A stretch of DNA of 64,000 nucleotides from Selaginella moellendorffii (taxonomy: Eukaryota; Streptophyta; Lycopodiopsida; Selaginellales; Selaginellaceae). The position numbers and the translations under genes were made by a program. Below the pieces are notes generated by a model, which was given only the letters and a program-made list of their open reading frames with translations, made no database searches and was not told where the DNA came from. Shown here in pieces: positions 20,974 through 33,005 of this stretch. The stretch is from the NCBI RefSeq assembly GCF_000143415.4, contig NW_003314323.1:500499-564498 (forward strand), in the 5' to 3' direction. Positions within the stretch are counted from its first letter, which is position 1, and each line of letters opens with the position of its first letter.

Positions 20974-23900
20974 GAATACCACCAAGGAAACAACTCCAGA
21001 AAAAGTTCACGGTATTCACACTATGTGAGAAATGCACCAACTTAAATGAGTTAGGAGGCAACCTTTTTGTGTAATGCAGATGCGCTACCAGCTCAGACAT
21101 CTTCCGGCCGTCGCCGACAAGGAAATGACCAACGGAGTTAGCCACCCTTGCTGCTCTAGGAAAGGAACATCGACAGAGGTGGGTTATGTGACCAGTCGAC
21201 AATAACTACCCCATGACTAAAGATTTCAACATGCACATGAAGTGCTGAGGCCAGTCTGCCTATACTGGCCCAAACTCAAAGATCAATAGATGGACATTAT
21301 CAAAGTCAAAGACAATGATATCTTAGAGACTTAATTACTAGTGATTAAATCTTAGATTAGAACACAATAGTATTCTAAGTAAGTTATCATCCGATAAACC
21401 AGTAGTATAGTATAGGAACCTCCAAGATCATCATAATTGGTAAATATAGGAATTAGCATCCAACAAAATTCAATAGCAAGTATATCATCAAGGGAATTCA
21501 ATAATGAAACTTAACTATCGAAGATGGTAGACAATATGCTAAACAATTTACGAAAGAGAACTCAAATAATACAAAGTATCAGTGACTGACAATCAGAATG
21601 CTCGTGAATGTATCACCCAAAGGAAATAACATCTCAATCTATCAGAGTTAACTCAAGCAACAATCAACAGAATAGAATGAATGTTGCATGGCCAACAAAC
21701 ACTCGTTCATGCCAACTATTGCACTAGCTAATCTTTATAGATCCCAGTCAATAATACAAAGGAACTAGAGTTGCTCAAACAAGTGTTAGCAACATTCTAC
21801 CGACGTCTCAAATTCAAGAGACCAATCCAGAGCAAACCACAAAGAACATGTGGTATTGCGAAAAGCCAAAAGCCATCAAAAAGAACAACTAACCATCATG
21901 AAAAAACATCAATCATCCCATCAAGAAAGAGATGCATAATCATCGTTGAAGAAAGAATCTACCATCCCGAAGAACAGCAACTTAGTCTATATCAACAATA
22001 ATCAAGCAAAACTCTTGACAAGGATAATCAACTATCTAAGATGATAGTCAATCATCACCAATGATTGCCAAATGCAAATACTAACTTCAACATCGAAACT
22101 AAAGAGCCAAAAATGCCTTCCCTAACAACTCCTAATAAATGGAACAATGAGCATAAAACTCAAAGAACTAAAAGTTTTAAGAAGCCTATAGCCAAGTCAT
22201 GCATAGCAATGATCACGAGTCTCACATAAATTAATTTTAGTGCTAAAGAAGAAAATCAACAACATCCTCCTCAACACATCCATAAGCTAAACTTCATAAT
22301 GCAAAGCTAATGAAGAGCATGTTTGCATCAATCCAAAAGCTAAGTATAATGAAGCTATACTCAACAAGTGATCACCAAACGATCCTCCATGAATCCATCT
22401 ATAACAAGACGTAACTCACTTCATAAAAGCACAAGAAGAATCATCAATGATTGATATATTCCAACTCAAACCCAATAAGGATTCAAATTTTTTAATATCG
22501 ATCACTAACTCTTCCATTTGCAGAGTTAGCATAGTCCACGATTGAATCATTTTTCAAAGAAAAGCCAAAGCTCAACCCCTACTAAATAATCTCGTCTAGA
22601 ATACAACTAACTCAAACTTGCCACTCAATTCATTTGAACGTCAACATAGTTGCTAACTAGCAAATGCGCGAATGCTAATAACACAAAGCTATAACCAAAT
22701 CATCAACACTATCTTTATCGAGACTAATGAAACTCAATATCAATCCTAAGGTGAGACATTTCATTTCATTTGAATCTCAACACCAATAATGTCAACGACA
22801 AAGCATCACTTCAATGCCATCAACACCATAACAAAGCTAAAAGAAAGCATGAGTGAATCACCACCCAAAGCTCTTTAGCAACCAAGCTAACCAAAGTCGA
22901 AGATACCTTAGTCAGTATCCGAGATTAATTCTTCAGCAAAACTCAGTTATAGATAAAACTTCATCAAGGAGTGAATCACCACATCCAAGACTCAATGAAA
23001 TCAACACTACGAACTAAACGCAACCAAATGATATCAACAAAGGTAGAGTCAATATGCCTGCCAACATGGAAAACCCATGTAAGACTAATGACACGATCCT
23101 CCGCAACACCATCCGGTAAAGCAAGCCCATCACTGCTAAATCTTCATCGAGTGAAGAAAGTGTCAATAGTCCTTGACAAAGTCTACAAGTAATCACTAGT
23201 CGCAAAGCAGCTAACAATCATTCTTCAACTTGCCTTCACCAGACCCAACACTAAACTCACGTCATTGAGTTATATACTTGTCCAACATGAACGTAATACC
23301 CCAGGTACGAGATAAAGGTTCATGGACAAACACGAACTAAATGACCACTCGAATCCAACTCAACCGCAATAAGCTCACTAACACATCTAGTCAATAGCTC
23401 TAAGCATGCCTTGAAGAGGCTAGCTATGCGTGACCAATACTCAGCCGAAACTAAAGTGAAGACCATGAGATGGACTCACATCAGTACACAACCTCTTCAT
23501 AGACAAAGCTATAATACGGGTACCAACATCTCAACCTTAAACAACTAAGTTGGACATCACCATCCTCATCCAAGGTGTAGGGCCACCAAGACTAAGTCAA
23601 GATCAGTGAGAGCTCACTACTCTCATAGAGTTTAACGAAATGCAAGATGCAACCTGCCACCGAGCATAATGCTACAGAATAAAGGCACAAGAGTCACCCT
23701 TCTTAAAAAAGCGCAATGGCCACTTTTCTACACTAACTCTAGACTCTATTCAACTCAATTGCCTTAGCTCCAAAAGTCAGCATTCTTTTCAGGCCGCATC
23801 ATACAAACTACCTACTAAAGTCTAAGCTAACCAAAGTCAACTCCAACCCCTTCACTTAGTTTGTACTGGCTTACGAAAACGGAATGGTTTTCAAACAAGG

Positions 23901-25771
23901 TGATAACAGATCAGCCATTAGAAAAGCTTTAGAAAATTTATGGAAAATTTTCCAATCCTAGAGAAAGAATGACTCCCAGTCTAGGAATGCAAACTTTCAA
24001 GACTCAACCAACTTTCTCTTACTAACAACTTCACATAGGTTCACCTTAACACCAATTCTCATGACCCAATAACATGCTTAAGTATTAAACATCTTTTTTT
24101 TTTTTTTTTTGTCTATATATCTAACATCCAACACTGATATCCACAAAATGCAAAGTGAACATCCAAGGCTTGATCATGAAGACCACATCTTCGGATATCC
24201 ACCCTGCATTAACACTCTTTTTCAACCATCTTCAAGATCCAATGAGAAGCTAAAACACTAACAAGAAAAATGACATGGAAAATCAAGTTCTAAGGAAAAT
24301 TCCTCATCACTCAAATAACAATGCCACTTCCACTAACACAAGTGTTAGTGATGTCAATGCCTCAACTACACACTTTCTCCATCCAATAATCTACTCCAAG
24401 TGTTAACAGATCAATCATCAAACTATAGCAAGTGAATGCTACAACCCCTTTTCCAACACCTTATGGGCAAACCCTTCAAGGAACAAAGAACAAGGAACCA
24501 ACTTAAGCTTAGCATAATGGAACACTATTGAGAATTCAGTTAAAGCTACTACAATGTTACTACGTGCAAGTAGACTAGCTTCACCATCAACCACTTTAGG
24601 GTTGATCATCGTTTAACCAAGCAACTTGGTAAACACATTACTCATTATCACATGGATATGATATAAAAATCACAATAATTTGATCATCAATTAAGCAACA
24701 CTATGAGCAATGCACATGTCACTACTACAAAGGTTTATATGAATATCAAATGTTAACTCAACTTGACAAAATGCAACATAAATGCCACACTCCACCGATA
24801 GAGATTTACAACACTTAACACCATTAACTTTTGTTCACAACACGGACAAGTTCATGCTACTCTCTTTCCGACCAAACTCAAAACTAATCCAACACCAAGC
24901 TACTCAAGAAGCAATAACAAGGTTCCTGGAAAAGAATTAAGCATTGCAACTCAAAGTCTTCCAATAGCAAGCTTAGACAAAATGGTTTAACGTTTCACCG
25001 CTATCCATCCCATGACTCACCATTTGTAAGACTATCATAACCAACATGCATCAAGGTAGGGACTTTTGATTGCATGATGTGAACACAAGCAATGAGTTAA
25101 CACTTTGTTGCAAATCATTTCTTCAAAAAGAGAAAATGATTTATGTGTTTGATCCTTCGTCCCTGAAAAACTCTCTTTTTGGTCTCATCTTTGACCAAAC
25201 CTCAAGCTTGCTTTCACACTGCCTTTAGTTTGATCCAAGAAAAGTTTATGAGAGAGCATAGCAATGACTACTTGAATCAATAGACTAATCCCTACAGTCT
25301 TGATTAATACACTTGTAATCATGCCTAGAAAGGATCCACTAGTGCCGTGCTAAATAGCTACGGACCCGCCTATTTGCCACTCATAGCAAACCCAGGTAAG
25401 GTTTACTTTCACCCATGGTATATGGAACAACTCACGGAACTATTGGAACAACTCATGGAACCATTGATAGGCTGATATTAATCCTGCCAACTCAAAGTGT
25501 GACCTCGAGTTGCTAATGTGCCTCACTCACGAGCTCAAGCGCAAACTCGTGCAAACGGAACATCTCAAATCCATCCTATGAGCCTAAGAGCAAGCTCACA
25601 TTATTACGGTAACAAAAGGTAACAAAAACCATACCCAAGGAATGATTGTGAAGCCTTTGCACCAAAACGTGTACCCACTTGGATCATCATTTTCATCTCT
25701 GCATATGCAATGAGACTAGTTGCCCAATCTCATTGGATAGCACTCGTTGAGACATATGCTTTGATACCAAA
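20974..25771 (-). mobile_element. LARD-2 copy 2 internal region, non-coding
   Basis: It is colinear with 3900-8843 and equally free of long reading frames. A poly-T run of about 17 (near 24090) is private to this copy. No retroviral-type protein motif is visible. Confidence 0.75.
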
Positions 25772-26909
25772 TGTAGCGCACGTGGTTTTGACCCTTTATC
25801 CTATGGTGATTTACCATAGGATAACACCACAAAGTGGAACCTAAACCCTCTTTGTGCCATGTGGCAGATGCCACGTGTCCAAAGGAATGTGGTGTGGAAC
25901 CCAAGGTTCAGGGCCTTGAGCCACTGAATGAGGGAACGGTGCCAAACTCCCCCAAGCATGAAGCCAAGGAGTGATGGAACCGGACCACGGAGCAACTCCC
26001 AAGTATACAGCCTAAGGAGTGAAGGGACAGGAGCCCAGAGCGACTTGGAACAGTCCTAGAGCAACCAACATCCCAATGCCAGGACCAGCACGCAAAACGG
26101 AGCCAAATGGAGTCTGGCACTATTTCGGCATACTAGTGGCCTAACGCGAGGCCATGGGTACTCCACCAGCTAGCATGGAATGGAACTTAGGCTTAGACCC
26201 AAGCCGGACGCAGAACAAGGACAGGCATGCAAGCGGGAGCTAGACTATGCCTCAGGTTGGTCGGCCATGCCCGACCTACCCACTATCCCTATTATACATT
26301 TGGAACCCCCACAGCCCCCCCCCTCGCCCCCTTGAGGAACACACACTTTGGGCTTTCACCCCAAGCCTCCCTTAGTATCAGGAGTTAGTCTCTGGGACAA
26401 GCTCGAAACTTACTAAATATGGAATGTCCCTAGATTGCGAATTTGGACACGGGACGAACACCATTGTGTTCAAGACGATCTCTACATTCCGTATATATGC
26501 CAAATGAGCAAATTTGGACACTTTCCATAAATAGCATTTGGGACCGAAATGAGACAAACACAAAGGGCATGATAGCGAGGGTGTTTGGCAAGCACGGTAA
26601 GCTATCATCTAGCGATATTGAGGGACCAATCTCAATATTGTGGGGGTTCTTGATACTAGCAAGTGCAAGCCAATAACAGGAGTTTCTCAAACCAAGCCGA
26701 GTATGCTCAGCAAGAAACACATAGGGTTCCTACCTTATGTTTATCCGATCTAAGTACACGGTCATTGACCAGTTTCTCAACTAGCTCAAGTGGGAAACTG
26801 ATAACGGGTCCAACAATACTGACCTCCTGCCATCGTGGCAGTAAGGAAAGAATATCCGAAAGGACTAGCCGACAGGTAACTTTCGATACCCGAAGTCACA
26901 TTCGCGACA
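25772..26909 (-). repeat. LARD-2 copy 2 LTR, element 5' side
   Basis: This is a complete LTR starting TGTAGCGCACGTGG and ending TTCGCGACA, with an intact palindrome at 25797-25823 and the TGAAAGCCC module (reverse strand) at about 26290-26360. Confidence 0.85.
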
Positions 26910-26914
26910 GCGAG

Positions 26915-28400
26915 CTATCTAGAGAAGAGAAAACAAGTTATAGAATGCAATAGATTTATCTATTATAAATAGATGAGTGTGTATGTTTCACAAGGGGAAC
27001 TAAGAAATGTAGCTTTAGAAGAGTGTCATGATAAAAATTTTGCTAGATACGGCGGAGTGCCCAAGATGATAGGCTTACTCAGCAGAAAGTATCACTAGCT
27101 AGATATGGCTAAGGATGTTTAAGACTATGTAAATACATGTCTAACATATCAGCAAGTAAAAGCTATAACTAAGGTAGTGGGGGCTTGTTACAAAGCCTCC
27201 TAATTCTAAATTATCTATGGAAATGTTTTATAATGGACTTTATCACAGGACTCCCCTTAAGTGAGAGGTTTGATATGATATTCATGGTGGTGGATCAGTT
27301 TTCTAAAATAGCACATTTCATACCCACCACAGTGGAAGTAGATGCAAAAGGTGTGGCAAAACTATTTTTCAAACAAGTGGTTCAAATGCGGGGAAGGCTA
27401 GAAGAAATTATCTTAGATCGAAATAAGATTTTCACTAGTAAGTTCTAGAGAACTCTCTTGGAGCAATATTGCGCAAACTGAAATTCAACACATCCTATCA
27501 CCCACAAATAGATATTGAGTATTAAATCAAGTATGATGGCAATGATACTTCTTAATAGATGGACAAATAAATAAATAGTTATAGGATTATTTGTGATGTT
27601 ATATTTCTAGAGACTAGATTGATTGGGTAAGTTATTTAGGACTTGCAGAAATATACTATAACAACTCACCACATTTGAGTGTTGAGGTAAGTCCATGGGA
27701 AGTCATCAATGGACGAGCTATTGAAGGTCTTATAGAACTCAGTGTGGCCAAGTATTATAGAGAGTTACCCACAGTGGAGGTGTTCATAGCGAAAAAACTC
27801 AACATTTGGAATCTAGTGAGGGATTCCTTAGAATGGGCTTAACAAAGGGAAATTAAATACACAAACTAGAAGCACTAAGATGTAGAGTTATAACTTTGGG
27901 AGAAGGTGTAGCTGAACACTAAGAACATAAGGTTACCAAGTAAGATTAGCCAAAAGTTAATGCAAATGCAAAATATATATATCCCTAGAAATGAATTGAT
28001 CTTGAGTTTCTGGTCTGTGGGGCCTTATGAAATTGAGGCTTGAATTTGTAAGATGGCTTACCACCTTTGACTTCTTTGGGAGATAGAGAAGATGCACTAT
28101 GTGTTCCATGTGAACTTACTCAAGTCATATTTTGAGGATTTGCTTCACAAAGACCAAGTAAAACCTTTACCCAAGGTTATTTATGGGGAGGAGGAATATA
28201 AGATTGAGGCTATCCTTAATGTGTGCAAAAGCAAGTAACAAAGATGTGAGGTAAAGGAGTTCTATGTAAAGTGGAAAGGATTTCCACTTTATGAAGTAAT
28301 ATGGGAATTGAAAGAGAACCTAGCAAATGTGCCAAATCTAGTGGAAAAATTTTGCAAAATAAAACTTTATATACTTATGCAAAGTTTAATTAAAGTATCC
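26915..28400 (+). pseudogene. Chromovirus integrase and chromodomain remnant
   Basis: The zinc-binding HHCC region at about 27010-27170 is decayed: the second Cys of its CxxC reads Tyr in TCLTYQQ. The integrase core at 27185-27448 has MDFITGLPLS, MVVDQFSKIAHF and LDRNKIFTS, so the first two acidic catalytic positions survive, but the downstream Glu region is broken by stops. At about 28095-28360 a chromodomain follows: YKIEAIL, one internal TAA, then FYVKWKGFPLYEVIWE, with cage-type aromatic residues. A C-terminal chromodomain after integrase defines a chromovirus (Metaviridae). Confidence 0.87.
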
Positions 28401-28781
28401 ATTTATGAAATGGAGTAATGTCATATGTTGAGACCCAAAGATGTGCCAAAAGTAAGTTAATTAACATAGCTAAGTTAACCAGGCATAGAGAGCTATGCCT
28501 GACTCCCTAAGGGGATATTGAATCCATAAATATTCTACGAAGGTTGAGTTTGAGTCCTAATTGTTTAGTAAAGCAAGATTGGGTTCAAGTCTCAACCCTC
28601 TACTACGTGAAGTGAGGGGTATAGGGACACCTTATCTTGTTGTCATGGGCTCTTAGTTGGGGAGGCTGACTTAAACACACCCCTAAGAGGTGGGATGCCC
28701 TTAAAGACATGGTCAATAAGTTGTAGAATTGAATAGAGATATTTGATATAAGCATTAAACTTCTTTTATGGGTGGTGAAGT
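28401..28781 (+). mobile_element. Chromovirus 3' untranslated part and polypurine tract
   Basis: There is no coding content. It ends in ATGGGTGGTGAAG (28769-28780) directly before the LTR. This purine-rich sequence closely resembles the LARD-1 tract GGGTGGTGGAG. Confidence 0.6.
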
Positions 28782-29459
28782 TGTAAAGAATTAAACTCCC
28801 TAAAGTGTCATAGGTTAAAGGATCCCGAAATCATGACCGGAATGGTAAAGAATTCATCAGATGAGACTGAGTTTAAAATCGAATCCAAAATCAACTCCAA
28901 GACTAAATTTGAGACCGAGTCCAAGACCAAGTCTAAGATCCAAGATTGGGTCCGAGATCGATTTTGAGATCAAGTCCAAGATCAAGTCTAAGACCGAGTC
29001 CAAATACTAATATAGGCCATAGGATGAAAGCCTAAAGTAATTGTCTCCCAAAGGGGGGTTACAACGAGTTCCAAAAGTATAGTAAAGATAATAAGGTCTA
29101 AGAACTAGTCTTGAAAGAACTCTCTAATAATGTTTCCAAACTGACTTGAAGTTAAAATTGGGGGTTAAGAGCCTTGGGTGGAAGTGAGCACAAACTTGGG
29201 TGGTGCCAAAGAGGCCATCCAAGAAAGTGCTAAAAAAACACTCCCACTTTTGGAAAGGAAATTGATTGTGGTGCTCCTAGCTTATGTGGAGTGGTGCCTC
29301 ACTTAAGTATCATATAGCTTATTGGTCCTCGCTCCTTCCTAGGGGATTGTGCCTTCCCTTTGGGACAGAAGTGGGGGAGTAGGTATACCCATATTAGGCC
29401 ATAATATTTCTCCTTGAGATCCCGAAGTAAAACATGCATCAAAGGTTTGATGATCAAAA
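28782..29459 (+). mobile_element. Chromovirus 3' LTR, first part
   Basis: It starts TGTAAAGAATTAAACTCCC and matches 2158-2749. It holds the GAGTCCAAGA-type repeats (about 28870-29005) followed by the module GATGAAAGCCTAAAG...CCAAAAGTATAGTA (29023-29094), which the left LTR has lost. It is interrupted by a TRIM element at 29460. Confidence 0.75.
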
Positions 29460-30053
29460 TATAAACTCTTGAATTTGGACTTCTCGAGAGGTCACCCAAC
29501 CCAGTATTATTCAAACCCAAGGATGCTTAACCCCAAATATCCCAAGACCCTTAACCAATTGGAAAAGGGGGTGCACTCTTGTTCATGGGCCCTTTCCCTC
29601 TATATTTGAACCCCATGGATCATCTCTCAAGTTGTTCCCTTTGGTTTCTTACAATCCACCACGCTTCCCTGCAAGTTCACACCCTCGTGAATAGAAGCTA
29701 AGAGTTGTAACTCTCCCGAGAGCCCCGCTCTCTTGACACCCTACCCCTCGGGTCGAGCCCAGCGGGAGCAAACTGGACCAGCCAAATGTTAGTCAACATG
29801 TGGTGTGATTCCCTTAGCCAACCAACAGAGTCAGACCTGAGACCCCTCAAATACCAAATTATAAACTCTTGAATTTGGACTTCCCAAAAGGTCACCCAGC
29901 CCAGTATTATTCAAACCCAAGGATGCTTAACCCCAAATATCCCAAGACCTTTAACCGATTGGAAAAGGGGGTGCACTCTTGTTCATAGTCCCTTTCCCTT
30001 TATATTTGAACCCCATGGATCGTCTTTCGAGTCGTTCCCTTTGGTTGCTTACA
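29460..30053 (-). mobile_element. TRIM-like miniature LTR retrotransposon
   Basis: Two direct repeats of exactly 194 bp (29460-29653 and 29860-30053) flank a 206-bp non-coding centre. On the - strand the repeat starts TGTAAG(A/C)AACC. TTTGGTATTTGAGG beside the inner edge of the 29860 repeat resembles a PBS. GTGGTGGATTG (reverse strand) beside 29653 resembles a polypurine tract. The repeat ends in TA instead of CA. The flanks CAAAA and CAAGT agree at only three of five bases. It interrupts the chromovirus 3' LTR: removing it rejoins the sequence matched by 2700-2749. Confidence 0.8.
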
Positions 30054-30156
30054 CAAGTCTTGTTGTATTAAAGGATATTAAAAACTTAGAGGCTTGGTGT
30101 GCTTGGCTGTTTTTGTTTGTAGGGAGTGTAGTTGAACCCAAGTAAGAGCTAGTACA
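30054..30156 (+). mobile_element. Chromovirus 3' LTR, second part, truncated
   Basis: AAACTTAGAGGCTTGGTGTG corresponds to 9926 onward in the 5' LTR. It stops at 30157 where an old LARD-1 LTR begins, and the last 190 or so bases of the LTR are not seen. Confidence 0.65.
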
Positions 30157-31549
30157 TGTAAGTGACTAAATTTTCTATTCTACTTTAGTCACTTAACCAC
30201 ACATTTGATCATTTGGAGGAATCTCACTCATAACCTTCATAAGCTATATTCTAGACTTAGGGACTTGCTATCCTCGTGAATAGTATCCATGCCACTCAAC
30301 TTTTGCACTTGGTCCAAGTGTTCCATGTGTTTAATCCCATGACTAACACCTAAAGGTACCACCAACATATTAGCCCATTATGCTAAGGCCATACCCATTC
30401 ACCTTTGTCACACTAGTGATCCAACACCACCTACATCACAATTCTATCTCTCAAAGACTAGGACATCCATCCATGAGTGATCATCCCTAATTCACTCACT
30501 AGCATCCTTAAGATATTTACAGACATCGGGAACAACTTTCCCAAATATCCCTTTTCAGTCCCCACTAAGTCCCTTTCCATCCACAACCGTGTTCACTAAC
30601 ACTACCACTGAGTCAAGGCCCACAAACCTGACCACTATGTCCTATTGACCTCTAGGACTTCTTCACCATATGACCATATCTTTGATCTCTACACCAAAGG
30701 ATTGCTCCTCTTCTTTTCCACAGTTCGGGACTTTAAAATAACATTTCAGAACACCATAGCTCTACATAAGCCTTATAAGTACTTTCCCCACCTTCCACCT
30801 TTGGGTGCCCTAGCCATATGGCTAAAGTGAGGTTTCGATGAGTCACGCCAGGTATCTAAGTAAGTAGTGCCACCCACACTTGGATTGGGAGTATTGACCA
30901 TTCAATCTCCCTGAGGAGCTAGAGCCGGCTTTTGAACACTTCATCAAGCAATCTGTTTATTTGTCTATATTCACTCTAGCCTTAAACTCCTAAGTGGATA
31001 TATTATCACCCAACACGTGGGTATAGCTTTCCTTGATCACACTAGCCTTTTTTGGCTAAACTGATTCCACTAGAGTTCAACCCCCATATTTTCCTTGATT
31101 GTTTTGGGCTTTCACCCCACAGCCTATATTAGTATTCGGACTCAGACTCGGACTCGGACTCGGACTCAGACTCAGACTCAGTCTCGGACTCAGTCTTGGT
31201 CTTAGTCTTGGTCTTAGCCTATTTCGGGTCCATCTCGGACTCGAACTCCATCTCAGACTCTGTTTCGGGTCCATCTTAGACTCCATCCCAGGTCCATCTT
31301 AGACTCTATCTTGAATCCATCTTGGACTCCATCTCAAACTCCGTGTGTCATATATTGGTCCTCGTGTCCCTTTTCTAGAGACTCACTTATTGCTCGCTTT
31401 GTGCTCATTCCTCGAGCACTTCATTGAGAGTTCTATACAAGTTGAAGCTTTTATCCCAAATGTGTTACACTTGTTTGGCTTCTGCTTTGGCCACTACCAC
31501 GTGGCACCCTTTCAGCTCCATTTTGGGGCTTAGGGATTTGTGTCTCACA
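30157..31549 (-). repeat. Old LARD-1 LTR
   Basis: It aligns throughout with 13232-14987 (TGTAAGTGACTAAATTTTCT at the start, TGTCTCACA at the end) but with many transitions. Its minisatellite (about 31135-31345) is much shorter, about 200 bp against about 530 bp. It is therefore a much older insertion of the same family. Confidence 0.8.
31135..31345. repeat. Short, decayed LTR minisatellite
   Basis: A few GGACTC and CAGACT hexamers are followed by degenerate CCATCTTAGACT units. It shows the shorter, earlier or eroded state of the array at 14226-14756. Confidence 0.75.
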
Positions 31550-32130
31550 ACGATGAAGTTCGATGTCCTCATTAAATGATAAACCATTTTATAAATTAAC
31601 CCTATCATAGATTACCACTTTTCATCCTTGGCACCCAGCCAATATTTGTCAATGGTTTGATACCAAAGGCTTACCATGCCTTGTCTCGAAGACTCACCAT
31701 TCTTTATCCATCCTTTAAGAAGTATAGTCTTTCTAATTTAAAGACATATTTGACCACATATGGTGGTTTTTCCTCTATGTTCATTTAGTTCTCTAGAACT
31801 CATTAGAGATACCTTCTCTATCCTAATCCCACTATTTATTTCTGAGTAGTTTCAACTTCTATCAACGTAGCCACCACACTTTGGAACTTTAATTTTGACT
31901 TCTCAAGTCAATTTCCTAGATGTCTTTAACACCTTGTATTGCACATATTGTGCAAACTCCACTTCCCTATCATAAAAACTTATTTACTTGAAGGCACCAT
32001 CATCCTCTCTTTTATTATGTGTCATTCTAAGCACTAAATTCCATTTATCCATAATTTGTACTAAAGTTGTTTATGTCCCTGTCATTTGGCTACCTTGCTA
32101 CTCCCTTCCTTAGAGGAGTGTGGACCATAC
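31550..32130 (-). repeat. Old LARD-1 internal fragment
   Basis: It is colinear with the start of the LARD-1 internal region at 14988-15350 (CATCCTTGGCACCCAGCCAA and CAATGGTTTGATACC landmarks) and then diverges. There is no coding content. From 32131 to 32534 I see only AT-rich sequence with nothing assignable. Confidence 0.6.
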
Positions 32131-32534
32131 TTGAGCTCATGAGTTGAAGAGTTGAGCTGAAGTTTCAATTGTAATTTAATACAAACATTAAAAACTTTAA
32201 AATATTAAGGTTATGGCAAACTTAATAATTTCACAACTCTTTATATATTATATAGATAAAAATGTTTTAAAGGACACTTCTTGTTCTAACAATTTAAATA
32301 TTTACTACATGCCATAATAAGGATCTTTGTTAGAATATAATATAAGATGTTTGCAGAAAAAGTATTCTTATCACTTCCTTAAATTTGTACTCTATACTTT
32401 CTGGCTAGTAAATGTTAGGTTTGTCAGAATTAAAAAATTATTAACTTTGAAATAAAATTCTATATAAAGCTATAAAACTGTTTGAAAGGAAAAAAAAATA
32501 ACCGTTGATGTAAACTTATTGCATAAGACTTAGT

Positions 32535-33003
32535 TAGCTTTCAAACCTTGATCCAGTGGTAATGTTGGCAAGCACAACTATGGATAGGGATTTAATGGGA
32601 ATTGAAGAAGGGATATTGAAAAAAGGTGTTCCCCATGTCTTCAAGCATGTTAATGATGTTAAAGTGTAGTTATGGGATGACCACTCATGGAAGATAGTGC
32701 AATCTTTGAAAGACGAAACTATGATATAGGTTATTTTAGACCACCAGTGTGACAAAGGTGAATGGGTATAGTGTTAGCGTAACAAACTGATATGTAAGTG
32801 ATACCTTTGGGTGGCAATCATGGGATCAAACACGTGGAGCACTTGGGTCAAATGCGAAAACTGAGTGGCATAGATGCCATTCATGGGGTTAACAAGTCCC
32901 TAAGTCTAGAATAGAACTTATGGAATTTATGAGTGAGACTCCTCCAAATAGTTAGAGATGTGGTTAAATAATTAAAGTAGAATGAAAAATTTAGTCATTT
33001 ACA
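32535..33003 (+). repeat. LARD-1 LTR fragment, inverted
   Basis: Its reverse complement matches the first 470 bp or so of the LARD-1 LTR, from TGTAAATGACTAAATTTTTC back to the phrase around 'ccactggatcaagg'. It faces the LTR at 30157-31549, so the two old LTRs form an inverted pair, either from separate insertions or from an inversion. Confidence 0.7.
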
Positions 33004-33005
33004 CC

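Larger units (their letters stand above)
19855..26909 (-). mobile_element. LARD-2 non-autonomous LTR retrotransposon, copy 2
   Basis: The LTRs are 19855 to about 20973 and 25772-26909. The internal region is colinear with copy 1 through nearly 5 kb, with frequent substitutions. At the left junction about 30 bp of LTR end and about 50 bp of adjacent internal sequence are deleted: the LTR runs GCCGACAGG straight into internal TAGAATACCACC near 20973. This removed the polypurine tract. The PBS is at about 25757-25771 on the - strand (TTTGGTATCAAAG). A perfect GCGAG duplication flanks it. It separates the chromovirus RNase H part from integrase. Confidence 0.88.
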
